A DNA stretch of 64,000 nt. Source: Phycisphaeraceae bacterium. GTDB lineage: Bacteria > Planctomycetota > Phycisphaerae > Phycisphaerales > Phycisphaeraceae. The translations under genes and the position numbers were made by a program. Below the pieces are notes generated by a model. That model saw nothing but the letters and a program-made list of their open reading frames with translations. It searched no databases and was not told the origin of the DNA. The stretch is from positions 186,001 to 250,000 of the forward strand of contig JAJDCY010000023.1 in assembly GCA_029260595.1 (NCBI GenBank), in the 5' to 3' direction. This document shows positions 1 to 8,375 of the stretch, piece after piece. Numbering within the stretch: the first letter of the stretch is position 1; each line of letters begins with the position of its first letter.

Positions 1-1
1 G

Positions 2-343
2 GCTGACCTATGCGACAACGTCGGAATCATCGAGCGCGGCAAACTCGCGTTCGTCGGGACGGTCGGCGAGATCCTCGACAAAGCCCGCGTCGGGACAATC
101 CTTCACGTCGCGGTGTCGGCGCGCCAGGCCGAAGCGGTCACGCTGATCACCGGGCTGGATGGCGTGAGCGCAGCCGAGCCGAAAGACGGGCGCATCCGTG
201 TCACACTCGCCCCGGAGAAAGGCGATGCGTCGATGATCGCGCAACGACTGGTCGCCGACGGCTTCTCACTGACCCGACTTGAAGAAGAAAAGGTAGACCT
301 CGAAACCGCGTTCATGCGGCTAACCCGGGGATTGGTGCAGTAA
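2..343 (+). CDS. ABC transporter ATP-binding protein, C-terminal part (cut by window edge)
   Basis: The reading frame is open from the window edge to the TAA at 341. It begins with ADLCDNVGIIERGKL, the stretch that normally follows the H-loop of an ABC ATPase (family pattern 'a..lCDRvgiI..Gkl'). It continues with about 75 residues of accessory C-terminal domain ending in LETAFMRLTRGLVQ, which resembles the 'LEd.Fl.LT' tail of ATPases that pair with ABC-2 type permeases. Walker A, Walker B and the signature motif must lie upstream of the window. It would hydrolyse ATP at the inner membrane to drive export; the substrate and permease cannot be read here. The next gene converges on it. Confidence 0.8.
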   Translation, partial: ADLCDNVGIIERGKLAFVGTVGEILDKARVGTILHVAVSARQAEAVTLITGLDGVSAAEPKDGRIRVTLAPEKGDASMIAQRLVADGFSLTRLEEEKVDLETAFMRLTRGLVQ

Positions 344-362
344 CCAATTCGCCCATCAAATT

Positions 363-387
363 GAGTCTGATCGTTTTCGATCAACTC
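363..387. terminator. Hairpin between convergent genes
   Basis: A 10-bp stem with one bulged C and a TTTT loop lies in the 45-base gap between the stop of the ABC ATPase and the stop of the minus-strand pseudopilin. The core is TGATCG-TTTT-CGATCA at 368-383, extended by GAGT/ACTC. Its position suggests a bidirectional terminator. A downstream T-run is lacking on either strand, so this is inference. Confidence 0.35.
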
Positions 388-388
388 C

Positions 389-1186
389 CTAGCGACCATA
401 AATCGAATCCGACCCGTCGTGCGCAACGAGATTCCCCGCCTCGCCCCCAGCCATTTCCGTGAAGGCCGGACCATCCAGCGTCTGAGCGGCGGCGTGCCCG
501 TCAAGCATTACCGCCTGCGCCGCGCCCTGGTGGCGGAAGTGCGCATACCCCGACGCCATCGCGGCGTTGGCGTTGTGCGTGATGTAGTGGCCCTCATTGA
601 AACCCGGGTTGAAGTCAAAGTGGATCGCATCGGCAAACAGAAACACGCTCGACTCCTCGGCCGCGTACTGCGCCAAGCGGTCGTTCGCTAGCCGCACATT
701 AAAGCCATAGCTGGCCCCGTGGCGATCAAACTTGGGAAAGTACTCGCTGTCCTCATAGGGAAACGTCGGGCATTGGAACGTGTCGCTGGTCGTCGACAGG
801 TAGGGTGCCAGCACACTGCGACTCTTATCCAACGGGCGGTTCGCACCCGAGCCGGGGCCGCCCGGCTCGAAACCGAACCACCATTTGCGACCGCCGGAAA
901 CATTCTGAAAATACGGCCAAACCGTCTCCTTGTTCTCGTTCAGATACATCGTGCTCGCCAGCCCAAGCTGGTGCAGGTGGCTAAGACAAACCCCCTGCCG
1001 TGCGCGCCGGCGCACCGCACCCAACGCAGGCAGCATGATCGACGTAACCACGCCGATGATCGCGATCACGACCAGCAGCTCGATCAGCGTGAAACCGCCC
1101 GGGCCGACCGGTCGCCCTGCTGGGCTTGCCGCGGACAACCGGCCGGCCTGCCTGTCGGGCAGAGGTTGTGATTGCATTGGGATCAT
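389..1186 (-). CDS. Type IV pilin-like (prepilin) protein with H-X9-DG motif
   Basis: About 265 residues. After a short basic, Pro-rich leader comes GFTLIELLVVIAIIGV, the prepilin peptidase cleavage/methylation site and hydrophobic helix of type IV pilins and type II secretion pseudopilins. Near the C-terminus HQGAAQAVMLDG fits the H-X9-DG motif known from planctomycete and verrucomicrobial prepilin-type proteins. It should be inserted in the inner membrane, cleaved after the Gly and built into, or displayed by, a pseudopilus. Longer upstream starts exist, but the ATG at 1186 overlaps the stop of the upstream PEP-CTERM gene by four bases (ATGA), so I chose it. The pair is therefore probably translationally coupled and shares the cobalamin riboswitch upstream. 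Its molecular role is unknown. Confidence 0.85.
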   Translation of the reverse strand: MIPMQSQPLPDRQAGRLSAASPAGRPVGPGGFTLIELLVVIAIIGVVTSIMLPALGAVRRRARQGVCLSHLHQLGLASTMYLNENKETVWPYFQNVSGGRKWWFGFEPGGPGSGANRPLDKSRSVLAPYLSTTSDTFQCPTFPYEDSEYFPKFDRHGASYGFNVRLANDRLAQYAAEESSVFLFADAIHFDFNPGFNEGHYITHNANAAMASGYAHFRHQGAAQAVMLDGHAAAQTLDGPAFTEMAGGEAGNLVAHDGSDSIYGR

Positions 1187-2232
1187 TCGTTCGGGACCAA
1201 TCGTCTTGATCGCCATACCAGCGTGCCAAGACCGCAAAGCGCCAGTACTGCTGCGCTCGCCGGCTCAGGAACATCATCGGCGAACACCTCAAACCGGTCG
1301 TAGTGAATGCTGCCAAGGACGGTGCTCGCACCGAACCCAAACGTGTCCTGCCACAGCAGCACCGAGAACGCATCAACCGCAAAAACGTCATCCGCGCCCA
1401 ACACCAACTCGATCGTGGTCTGATCCCCGTCCGCCCCGCCGGCAATGACTGTAGGTGGGTCCATGCTGCCCGGCGGCGGTGGGATGCTGCCGACCGCGTT
1501 GATCGCAACCAACCCCGATCCGTCCTCCAAGGTAAGCGTGGCCGTCCGCGTCGGAGCGGTGTAAACCAGCTCAACCGTGAACGGCGTTGACAGCGGCAAC
1601 TGCTCCGGCTCACCGGCGTCGTCGATCAACGACTCGACCCCCTGCGGAAATTTGACCTGGTCGAAGAAACTCGAATCGTCGTCACCGTCGTCGGACGTGA
1701 TCACCGTCGGCGAGAGGGTGATCGAGTTGAAGGGGAAGTTCGGGTCGTCCCGCCCGTCAAACGGAAAGTAATCGACCGTCACCACATCATGCGCATCGTC
1801 CGGCCCGGACCCGGCGCCCGGAAACACCCCGCTAGGCCCAAACCCGCCCGGGCGATCGAATCCGGTCGTCACACTGTTGATCAACCCAAACGAGATCTGC
1901 GCCAACCCGGTCGTCGTCAGGTCGGTGCCGAGTGAAAAGTCAACGGTGAAACGAAAACTATCCACCTGGGTCAGCGTCCGACCGAGCGGCCACAGGACCT
2001 TGGTCGTATCGAGCGCGGTGTCATACGCGGCGATGAGTTCACCACCGCTATGGGTCAACCGCGAGGCGTCGCCGACCACAGTCGCCCGCCCATCGGTGAT
2101 CGGGTTGTCGCCGAACTCCTCCAGCACAAGTGTCGCCGCGTCCGCGGCAACCGGTGATAGCGCAACCGCCATCCCGATCGCCGACGCGCACCCCAAAATC
2201 GCACTCCGCCGTGCAGCACAAAAAACGGTCAT
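1183..2232 (-). CDS. PEP-CTERM sorting-domain protein, first gene downstream of a cobalamin riboswitch
   Basis: About 349 residues. There is a Sec signal peptide (hydrophobic segment ending SPVAADA), then a beta-rich, Asp/Gly/Thr-rich region resembling a carbohydrate-binding or lectin-like jelly roll. The C-terminus is a classic PEP-CTERM: VPEPAS, a hydrophobic helix, then WRSRR. Such proteins are exported and processed by an exosortase at the cell surface; no exosortase gene lies in this window. The ATG at 2232 is preceded by AGGAG at a good distance, so I prefer it to the longer ATG at 2271. The gene is first in a two-gene unit with the pseudopilin and is preceded by a B12 riboswitch. That suggests its synthesis responds to cobalamin. 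A role in B12 capture is only inference. Confidence 0.85.
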   Translation of the reverse strand: MTVFCAARRSAILGCASAIGMAVALSPVAADAATLVLEEFGDNPITDGRATVVGDASRLTHSGGELIAAYDTALDTTKVLWPLGRTLTQVDSFRFTVDFSLGTDLTTTGLAQISFGLINSVTTGFDRPGGFGPSGVFPGAGSGPDDAHDVVTVDYFPFDGRDDPNFPFNSITLSPTVITSDDGDDDSSFFDQVKFPQGVESLIDDAGEPEQLPLSTPFTVELVYTAPTRTATLTLEDGSGLVAINAVGSIPPPPGSMDPPTVIAGGADGDQTTIELVLGADDVFAVDAFSVLLWQDTFGFGASTVLGSIHYDRFEVFADDVPEPASAAVLALCGLGTLVWRSRRLVPNE

Positions 2233-2413
2233 CACGAAACTCCTGTCTTCCCTGAGTCGCGCAGGGATCACGATCCCGCTGGGTATAAAACTCGCGAGGC
2301 CCAGCGGGCCGGGGGCAGAAAGGATTCCGTGGAGCGCGCACCAAACCGCCGAGTCGAGACCAAACCAACACCGGCAGGTGCGCTAGAGTCCGCGGCGTCC
2401 CTTCTCGCGAGGA

Positions 2414-2644
2414 CACACGGTGCTCTACAGGCAGGTCTTCCGGCTTAGGGTTCTGGTGCTGCTTGCCTTCCCATTGGGCCCGTTGCAGGCCAAACAGTGG
2501 CGTCGCTGCAGCACGCCTGTCTCGCTGATCGAGACTCACCCATTACGGCGGCGCGTCCGCGGGGGATTTGGGACTGTGTCCCGCACCCCACTTCCCTATT
2601 GGCCCGTGACAGCCCGGCTATGCCGAACCACACGGGCACCTGTG
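2414..2644 (-). promoter_or_regulatory. Cobalamin (adenosylcobalamin-type) riboswitch
   Basis: Read on the minus strand, all hallmarks of the class are present in order: GGTGC opening P1, GGGAA followed by GGTGC and a CCGCGGACGCGCC/GTAA core, GCCACTG, TGGGAAGGC, and the B12 box AAGCCGGAAGACCTGCC (complement of 2430-2446). P1 closes as CACAGGTGC against GCACC-G-TGTG with one bulge. The aptamer ends about 180 bases before the ATG at 2232. In between, a GGCCC-GCT-GGGCC hairpin near 2298-2310 with a short T-run (TTTT) after it could be the expression platform, though whether it acts on termination or on translation is unclear. The downstream genes are a PEP-CTERM protein and a pseudopilin, not a known B12 gene. 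Confidence 0.93.
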
Positions 2645-2833
2645 AACGTCAACTGTTCTACCCGCGGCGGACCGCTCATGCAAATCGGTGCGATATCGCC
2701 GGGCCGGTCGCACCGGTCCGGCAAATCTCAACCATAAAAATGTGCTTCCCGACGCCAATCCGCGCGTGTTGACGCCTACGGATTCGGCCGATGGATAGGC
2801 AGGTTCCAGCCGCCAGATTCGCCGCCCAACGGC

Positions 2834-2862
2834 TTGGCAGCCCCGGAATCGTGATCTATACT
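2834..2862 (+). promoter_or_regulatory. Sigma-70-type promoter of tRNA-Gly
   Basis: TTGGCA at 2834-2839 and TATACT at 2857-2862 are separated by 17 bases, and the -10 ends 12 bases before the mature tRNA. This is the best-formed -35/-10 promoter I see in the window. Confidence 0.65.
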
Positions 2863-2874
2863 GGTGGACCCCTT

Positions 2875-2946
2875 GCGGGTGTAGCTCAGTGGTAGAGCGT
2901 CACGTTGCCAACGTGAATGTCGACGGTTCGAATCCGTTCACCCGCT
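2875..2946 (+). tRNA. tRNA-Gly (anticodon GCC)
   Basis: A full cloverleaf: acceptor GCGGGTG pairs with CACCCGC, the D-arm has the usual AGCTCAGTGGTAGAGC, the anticodon loop TTGCCAA gives GCC, and the T-arm contains GGTTCGAATCC. The CCA end is not encoded. A run of five T follows directly at 2946-2950 and may help termination. Confidence 0.97.
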
Positions 2947-2976
2947 TTTTCGACCCCTCTTCTCGGCCGTAAGACG

Positions 2977-5900
2977 TCACGCAGCGTGTCGCAGGCGGCG
3001 ACCACGCCAAACCAAACCAACGCCACCGAGACTCAAGAACACTGCCGTCCCCGGCTCGGGAACGGGGCTAGTCGGGGCGCTAGCGGTGAGCTGAAAGTTA
3101 TCCAGGTTCGGGTCCAGGCGGAAACCGTCGTCTTCGTTGATCACATCGATAATCAGTGTCAGGTCCATCCCCGCGAACGCCGACAGATCGGCCGCAAAGT
3201 TGAAATCAAACTCGTCCGGGTTCACCGGCACATTCAGCGCCGCCCCGTCCGGTAGTGCGTTTAGCGGGTCCGCGAACACCCCGAATCGATCGATCACCAG
3301 CAACAGGAACCGCTCAACGCCGTCATCGATCAGCACCTCGACACGATCGGTAAACGGGTTGGTCGTGTCGTTCTCAACGCCGGTCAGGTCCTCAACCACC
3401 GTCGCCAGCGTGAAGTCAAAGCTGAACACCGGCTCAGCCGCATCGACCACGAGCCCCTGCTGGATCGTCGACACCGCGATCCCGTCCTGGTACTCGCCGG
3501 TCTTGAACTGCGCGAACCCGTTGCCCGCTCCCGATGTCGGCGCTGTGATGTGCGGTGTCTGCACCGGCTGGCCGTCGAAGTCGACCGCCCCCAGTTCCCA
3601 CCCGGACAACCCCAATTCGAACTGCCCGTTCGTCAACGCCTGATCCGCGTTCAGCCCGTACACCGCCCAACGCACCCGCAACCCCACATCGGGAATGTTG
3701 GTGAGCAGCGACACGTTGAGACTGAAGTCTGAATCTGGCCCGAACCCATGCCCGTTAGCCGTCCCAAGCGCATACTCACCTTCCAGCTCAAATATATTCT
3801 CAAGAGGGAATGACCCGCCCACAAAATTAAGCGCCGGGTTATTCAGCCCGTCGCTGTCCATCGTGATCGTCAAAACACCCGGCAACTTATCCACCGACTC
3901 CTCTTCCGTCTCCACGGTAATACCGACGATCTCCTCAAATATCAGCACACCGAAAAGCATCTGATTTTTCTCCGCCGCAGTGAGTTTGGTCCGCGCAAGG
4001 CTCAGCTCCGCCTCGGCTTCATACTTCTGATTCTGTCCACCCTCAAACAAATTCGTCGCCCGGATATCAAACACCGACTCGGCGATCGCCCCGGACGAAA
4101 ACGCATTCACGTCCACGGTGACCTGCGCATCCGCATCGGTAGGCGGAAAATTCGAATTGATCCGTCCGCGGGCCTCGACTAGGACCTCTCGGTCCTCATC
4201 CGCCGGATCACCGACCGCGTCCGAGATATCCGCGTCCGCATCACCGCGCAGCGAGTTGATCAGCCCGGTCTCGACGATCGCGCGTGCCTTCAAGAACCCC
4301 TCCGTGCCAAACGCGGTCGCCCGCGCGTCGGCCGTGCCCGCAGGGCCCTCGGCGTCGCCGTCGAGCCCCGGGAACCCGCCCCGCCCACCCCGCGCGAACG
4401 CGGTCGCGTTGCCCCGCGCGCCGGGCGAGTCCACCTCGGCGATGCTCACCGCGTTGCCGCCCCGGCCCGGCGTGCCCAACAGCCCGTCCGCGACCGACCC
4501 GCCGTCGCCGCCAAACGAGTTGGCGAACGCACCGGACCCGTGGTCAACGATAATCGGGTCGGCGATCGAGGTCGCATACGCGTCCCCGCCGTCGCCGCCC
4601 CGCCCGATGCCGCCGACGTCCCCGCCTTCACCGCCCTCCGCAAACGACCCGGCGCTAGCGTTGTCACCATCGACCCGTGTGATCGCGTGCGCATCGCCCG
4701 CGTGCCCGCCGTCGGCACCGAGGAATCCCGCGCCCCCGTTACCGCCGGTCGCGTCGGTGTTCGCGTCCGGGCCGTTCCCCAACGGTGTAAGCGCATTCGG
4801 CCCGGTGGTCAGATCCGCCGTCGCGTGACCGCCCCGCCCTGCCTCCCCGATCGATACCGTCCCGCCAAGCCCACCGATCGCTTCAATGTAAAGGTTGCCC
4901 ACCGGTGTCGTGCGGTTCATCTCGCTCGTCGCATCCCCACCGCGCCCGGCCACCCCCAGCAAACCCCCGCTACCACCGCCGCCGCCGATCGCCGTCTGTT
5001 TCAGCAGCGTATTCAGGTCGTGGTCCACGGCGTGGACCTTGTCCACCACCACCACGTCGCCGCCGTTGCCGCCGGTCCCGCCAACGGTCGCATTCCCGCC
5101 GCGCCCGCCGACCGCGGTGCCTTCGACCAGAATCGGATACCCCATCGTGCTCTCACCGAACACGCTGTAGAGCTGTGCCGGCCCGCCGTGCCCGGCCTGC
5201 GCGCCGGACGAGTCGCCGCCGCGACCACCCAATGCGGTCACGAAGATTGCCGCGTCACCGAGTCCATTCTGCGTCAACGTTCCCTGGGCGAACCCCAGCG
5301 CCCCATCCTGCCCATCGTTATACAACGTCCCATCACCCCCCCGCCCGCCGGTGGCTCCGACGAACACCGACGGCACGTTGTCCGTCCCGCCACCGCCGCC
5401 TGTGTAATACACCCGTGCGTCGCCACCCAGCCCCGGCCCCGTCGACGAGGACCCGCCCCGTCCGCCGACGGCGTTGAGTGTGATATTGGTAAACCGCGCC
5501 GTCGCGGTCGCCGGGTCCATCACGATCGAGTCCGCCCCGTAGCCGCCGAACGCGCCGTTAAACCCGTCGCCACCGTCGCCGCCAATCTGGATGGCCTCGA
5601 CCTCCATCGTTGAGTCACCCGTGCCGATGCCTGTAACGCTGGTCACGAGCGCCTCGCCACCGAACCCGCCGATATTCCCGACACCGGCCGCGGTTCCGCC
5701 TGTCCCGCCGACCGCGCGGGCCGTAACCTGTGATTGTTCAAAGCTGTCGTTGGCCGTGGTCAGCTCCGCCGACGACTCGGCGCGCCCGCCCCTGCCCCCG
5801 TCACCGACCCCCCCCTCGTCGTCGCGATCACCACCGCGCCCGCCGAACGCCTCGGCCAACACCTGGGTCGAGATGTCGCCCACCGTCGTGCCTGTCGCGG

Positions 5901-7863
5901 TCGCCGTAGCGGCACCACCCTTCGACTCGTTCGTCAGGAAAATATCCGCATCGCCGAACAGCACCCCGGCCTCACCGCCGTACGCCCTCGCTGTCACATT
6001 AGATTGGTTGAACTGCCCAGTCCCCGCCGGTGTGACACCGTGTGCTTCGGCGACGGCGTCACCGCCGCTACCCGCAACGCCGCCCAGCTCAGCGCTACCG
6101 CCCAAGCCGCCGACCGCCTGGGCGAAAACCTCCAGATCAGAATTGGACACATCACCATCACCCAGGAAACCACCGATCGAACCCAGCGCCGTCGACTCCG
6201 CGTTCCCACCGAACCCCGCATCCGTCCCGTCGAAACCGTCGCCTCCCCGCCCGGCCTCCGAATATGACTGGATCGTTGCGTTGCCGTTGCGGTTGTCGCC
6301 GCTGCTAAACGCGGTGGCCTGGCCCCCGGTAAACACAAACCCCCCCGCCGCCGAACTCGAACCGCTGTCACCGCCGAACGCCGACGCGATCTGCGTGTAC
6401 CCGCCGGACACATCGGCATAGATCGCCAAACCGGTCTCGTCATCACCAATGACGCTCGTCCCGCTGCCGGGGATCCCCGCGAAGCCCTGCTCGGTGCTCC
6501 CGCCGTCCCCCCCGCCGGCACGCTGCCGCCAGAAGATCTCGTGACCAATCAGCACGTCGTAATGATTTCGGACCTGCGAGCTCACGCCGTCGCCCGCATG
6601 CCCGCCCGCCCCAAACCCATCGCCGCCATCCCCGCCAAACGCACCGGTATCAACAAAGATCTCGCCGAACCCGCTGGTGTCCTCCACACCGACGAACCCC
6701 AGCACCGCCGGTCCACCGTCGCCCGCAAACCCGCCGACGCTGTCGCCGCCCCGGCCGCCGACCGCCTCGACAGTCGCGGCGATTTTCAGCTCATCACCGA
6801 CCAGATCAACCTGCGCAAACCCACCGCCGCCGTTGGTCCCCCAGCTACCCCCAAACCCGTTGCCACCGATCCCGCCAAACCCCTGGATCAGCGCGTCGAC
6901 GTTCCCGCTGCCCGGGTTCGCATCCGTCAGGGTCAACGAAGACTCCGCGTTACCCGCGACACCCGCCGTCCCGCCATCCGATCCACCACCACCGCCGCCG
7001 ACCGTGATCTGCTTCAGGCCCAGCGTGCTGATCAGCGAATCGGTCTGCCCGCCGACCAGGTCGTACAAGATCGAGTCCGCCCCCCTCCCGCCCGTCGCGC
7101 CCGAAAATCCGAACCCGCCGTGACCGCCGTACTGTTGAGCTTCCGCCGACGCATCGGCCAGCCCCTCACCCACCGCCAGCGCGCCGTCGACCTGAACCCC
7201 CCCGTTATCAACTAGAGAATCGATAATCCCCAACCCGCCGTAGCCGCCGGTCGCGCCCGGCCCGGTCGCGTCGCCGCCGGTCCCACCCGTGGCAATCGCA
7301 ACCGCGGTAACCGTATCAACCCCGCCCGTGTTCTGTGCGCGCGCCGCGGCATACCCATGCCCGCCCTCGCCGCCGTCACCACCGACCCCGTCTGCGCCAT
7401 CGCCGGCACCCATCCCCGCCAGCCCGCCGTCGCCACCATCACCGCCCACCGCGTCGGCGACCGCACCACCGCCGACCATCTCCACCAGCGCGCGCGCGAA
7501 CGCCGTGACATCCCCGCCGATCCCACCAACACCGCCGCTGCCGCCATCGGCCCCCGTATCCGGGAACACCGCGTCACCGTTACCCCCGTTCCCGCCCTTG
7601 CCGCCGGTGCCGCCCGTCACAACCGCCCGGTTGTCAGGATCGTCGGGCAGATCCGAACTCGCCCCAACATCCTCGGCGTCCATGCCCGGATCGCCCGCCG
7701 TCGCCGGATTGCCGTCCACGCCGTGCGCACCATCGGCCCCGTCATTGCCGGTGACTTCGGACGTAATCGCGTACGCAACACCACCGCCGACCGGCACCGC
7801 GAGTGTGGCACCAACCAACAACAACCCGCCGCCATAAAAACCCAACCATAGTTGCCGTGTCAT
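2977..7863 (-). CDS. Giant glycine-repeat PEP-CTERM surface protein (PGRS-like)
   Basis: 1628 residues. Residues 1-32 form a signal peptide. From about 35 to 1220 the protein is one long series of imperfect GGxGGxG blocks (for example GGTGGKGGNGGNG, GGDGGDGG) separated by beta-strand-like segments rich in Val, Thr and Ala. This resembles the polyglycine-II sandwich of mycobacterial PE_PGRS proteins in pattern, with no sign of a PE domain. About 1230-1590 is an ordinary beta-rich region (NGQFELGLSGWELG and so on) like those found before PEP-CTERM anchors. The end, VPEPGTAVFLSLGG...WRGRR, is the exosortase-processed anchor. AGGAGG lies five bases before the ATG at 7863. It is probably a structural or adhesive outer-surface protein. 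Domain limits are estimates. Confidence 0.88.
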   Translation of the reverse strand: MTRQLWLGFYGGGLLLVGATLAVPVGGGVAYAITSEVTGNDGADGAHGVDGNPATAGDPGMDAEDVGASSDLPDDPDNRAVVTGGTGGKGGNGGNGDAVFPDTGADGGSGGVGGIGGDVTAFARALVEMVGGGAVADAVGGDGGDGGLAGMGAGDGADGVGGDGGEGGHGYAAARAQNTGGVDTVTAVAIATGGTGGDATGPGATGGYGGLGIIDSLVDNGGVQVDGALAVGEGLADASAEAQQYGGHGGFGFSGATGGRGADSILYDLVGGQTDSLISTLGLKQITVGGGGGGSDGGTAGVAGNAESSLTLTDANPGSGNVDALIQGFGGIGGNGFGGSWGTNGGGGFAQVDLVGDELKIAATVEAVGGRGGDSVGGFAGDGGPAVLGFVGVEDTSGFGEIFVDTGAFGGDGGDGFGAGGHAGDGVSSQVRNHYDVLIGHEIFWRQRAGGGDGGSTEQGFAGIPGSGTSVIGDDETGLAIYADVSGGYTQIASAFGGDSGSSSAAGGFVFTGGQATAFSSGDNRNGNATIQSYSEAGRGGDGFDGTDAGFGGNAESTALGSIGGFLGDGDVSNSDLEVFAQAVGGLGGSAELGGVAGSGGDAVAEAHGVTPAGTGQFNQSNVTARAYGGEAGVLFGDADIFLTNESKGGAATATATGTTVGDISTQVLAEAFGGRGGDRDDEGGVGDGGRGGRAESSAELTTANDSFEQSQVTARAVGGTGGTAAGVGNIGGFGGEALVTSVTGIGTGDSTMEVEAIQIGGDGGDGFNGAFGGYGADSIVMDPATATARFTNITLNAVGGRGGSSSTGPGLGGDARVYYTGGGGGTDNVPSVFVGATGGRGGDGTLYNDGQDGALGFAQGTLTQNGLGDAAIFVTALGGRGGDSSGAQAGHGGPAQLYSVFGESTMGYPILVEGTAVGGRGGNATVGGTGGNGGDVVVVDKVHAVDHDLNTLLKQTAIGGGGGSGGLLGVAGRGGDATSEMNRTTPVGNLYIEAIGGLGGTVSIGEAGRGGHATADLTTGPNALTPLGNGPDANTDATGGNGGAGFLGADGGHAGDAHAITRVDGDNASAGSFAEGGEGGDVGGIGRGGDGGDAYATSIADPIIVDHGSGAFANSFGGDGGSVADGLLGTPGRGGNAVSIAEVDSPGARGNATAFARGGRGGFPGLDGDAEGPAGTADARATAFGTEGFLKARAIVETGLINSLRGDADADISDAVGDPADEDREVLVEARGRINSNFPPTDADAQVTVDVNAFSSGAIAESVFDIRATNLFEGGQNQKYEAEAELSLARTKLTAAEKNQMLFGVLIFEEIVGITVETEEESVDKLPGVLTITMDSDGLNNPALNFVGGSFPLENIFELEGEYALGTANGHGFGPDSDFSLNVSLLTNIPDVGLRVRWAVYGLNADQALTNGQFELGLSGWELGAVDFDGQPVQTPHITAPTSGAGNGFAQFKTGEYQDGIAVSTIQQGLVVDAAEPVFSFDFTLATVVEDLTGVENDTTNPFTDRVEVLIDDGVERFLLLVIDRFGVFADPLNALPDGAALNVPVNPDEFDFNFAADLSAFAGMDLTLIIDVINEDDGFRLDPNLDNFQLTASAPTSPVPEPGTAVFLSLGGVGLVWRGRRLRHAA

Positions 7864-7961
7864 CCGACCCTCCTAGCTCTGGGACACCGAGAAATGCCAC
7901 ACACGCGAGTCCGCTGCCTCCGCCATGAATCAGATTCCGTGTATGCCAACGAATATCTTCT

Positions 7962-7970
7962 ATTGTACCA
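7962..7970 (-). promoter_or_regulatory. Extended -10 promoter candidate for the giant PEP-CTERM gene
   Basis: On the minus strand the sequence TGGTACAAT (TG-N-TACAAT) lies about 100 bases upstream of the ATG at 7863, within an AT-richer intergenic stretch. No well-spaced -35 is visible, as expected for an extended -10 element. Confidence 0.4.
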
Positions 7971-8205
7971 CGACAAGTAGCCTCTAGAGAGCAACTATTC
8001 TTGGATTTTTCATCATTTTCTGAGTCATAGGGGGGACAACTGCCACGCGAGCACCACCCATTTTACTCAACTTAACACTCGGTAGTACCTACTCTACCCA
8101 TTCGGTGACATTTTCAATGCTGTACCGTGGTCCATTTGCAAGTCCGCGTTGGGAAATCTTGCATTTCACGCAGGTACAACGGTCGCGATGCCCGGCATCG
8201 GATCT

Positions 8206-8222
8206 CTTCATGTTCTCTTCAT
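8206..8222 (+). promoter_or_regulatory. Candidate operator: CTTCAT-N5-CTTCAT direct repeat
   Basis: Two identical hexamers CTTCAT are spaced five bases apart (11-bp period). This is the geometry bound by tandem OmpR-family response regulators such as PmrA and QseB. The repeat lies about 155 bases upstream of the PepSY start and upstream of the operon that encodes such a regulator. The idea that the regulator binds here is inference. Confidence 0.35.
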
Positions 8223-8375
8223 CGTGCCCCCCGTAGAGTTTGCCCGTGCGATAGAACAGATCCCAACCCGCAACAGTCAGGCCCCGGCATCAATCGGGCT
8301 GACACGGCGTCGGACCTGCTAAACGCAACCTAGAATCGAATGGCACGGCACGACAGATTGATCGAGAGAAAAACA

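Larger units (their letters stand above)
7864..8375. other. AT-richer divergent intergenic region
   Basis: About 510 bases between the divergently transcribed giant PEP-CTERM gene and the PepSY/two-component operon. The only reading frames are short and Arg/Cys-rich, with no start signal or recognisable product, so I call no gene. It holds the minus-strand extended -10 at 7962-7970 and a direct repeat at 8206-8222. The sequence is visibly less GC-rich than the coding DNA around it. Confidence 0.6.

Noticed and set aside
2977-7863. CRISPR array or satellite DNA in the repetitive GCC/CCG region
   Set aside because: The repeats are imperfect, irregular in spacing and keep one long open frame; they encode glycine blocks.
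1183-7863. Exosortase gene accompanying the PEP-CTERM proteins
   Set aside because: I looked for a polytopic protein with the Cys/Arg/His exosortase triad among all membrane proteins in the window and found none; 21015-21911 lacks these motifs.
7982-8040. AT-rich tract as replication origin or attachment site
   Set aside because: No DnaA-box cluster and no repeat ends are visible; it fits a normal promoter region.
8127-8333. 68-codon plus-strand frame in the divergent intergenic region
   Set aside because: No ribosome site, Arg/Cys-rich composition, and it covers the candidate operator.
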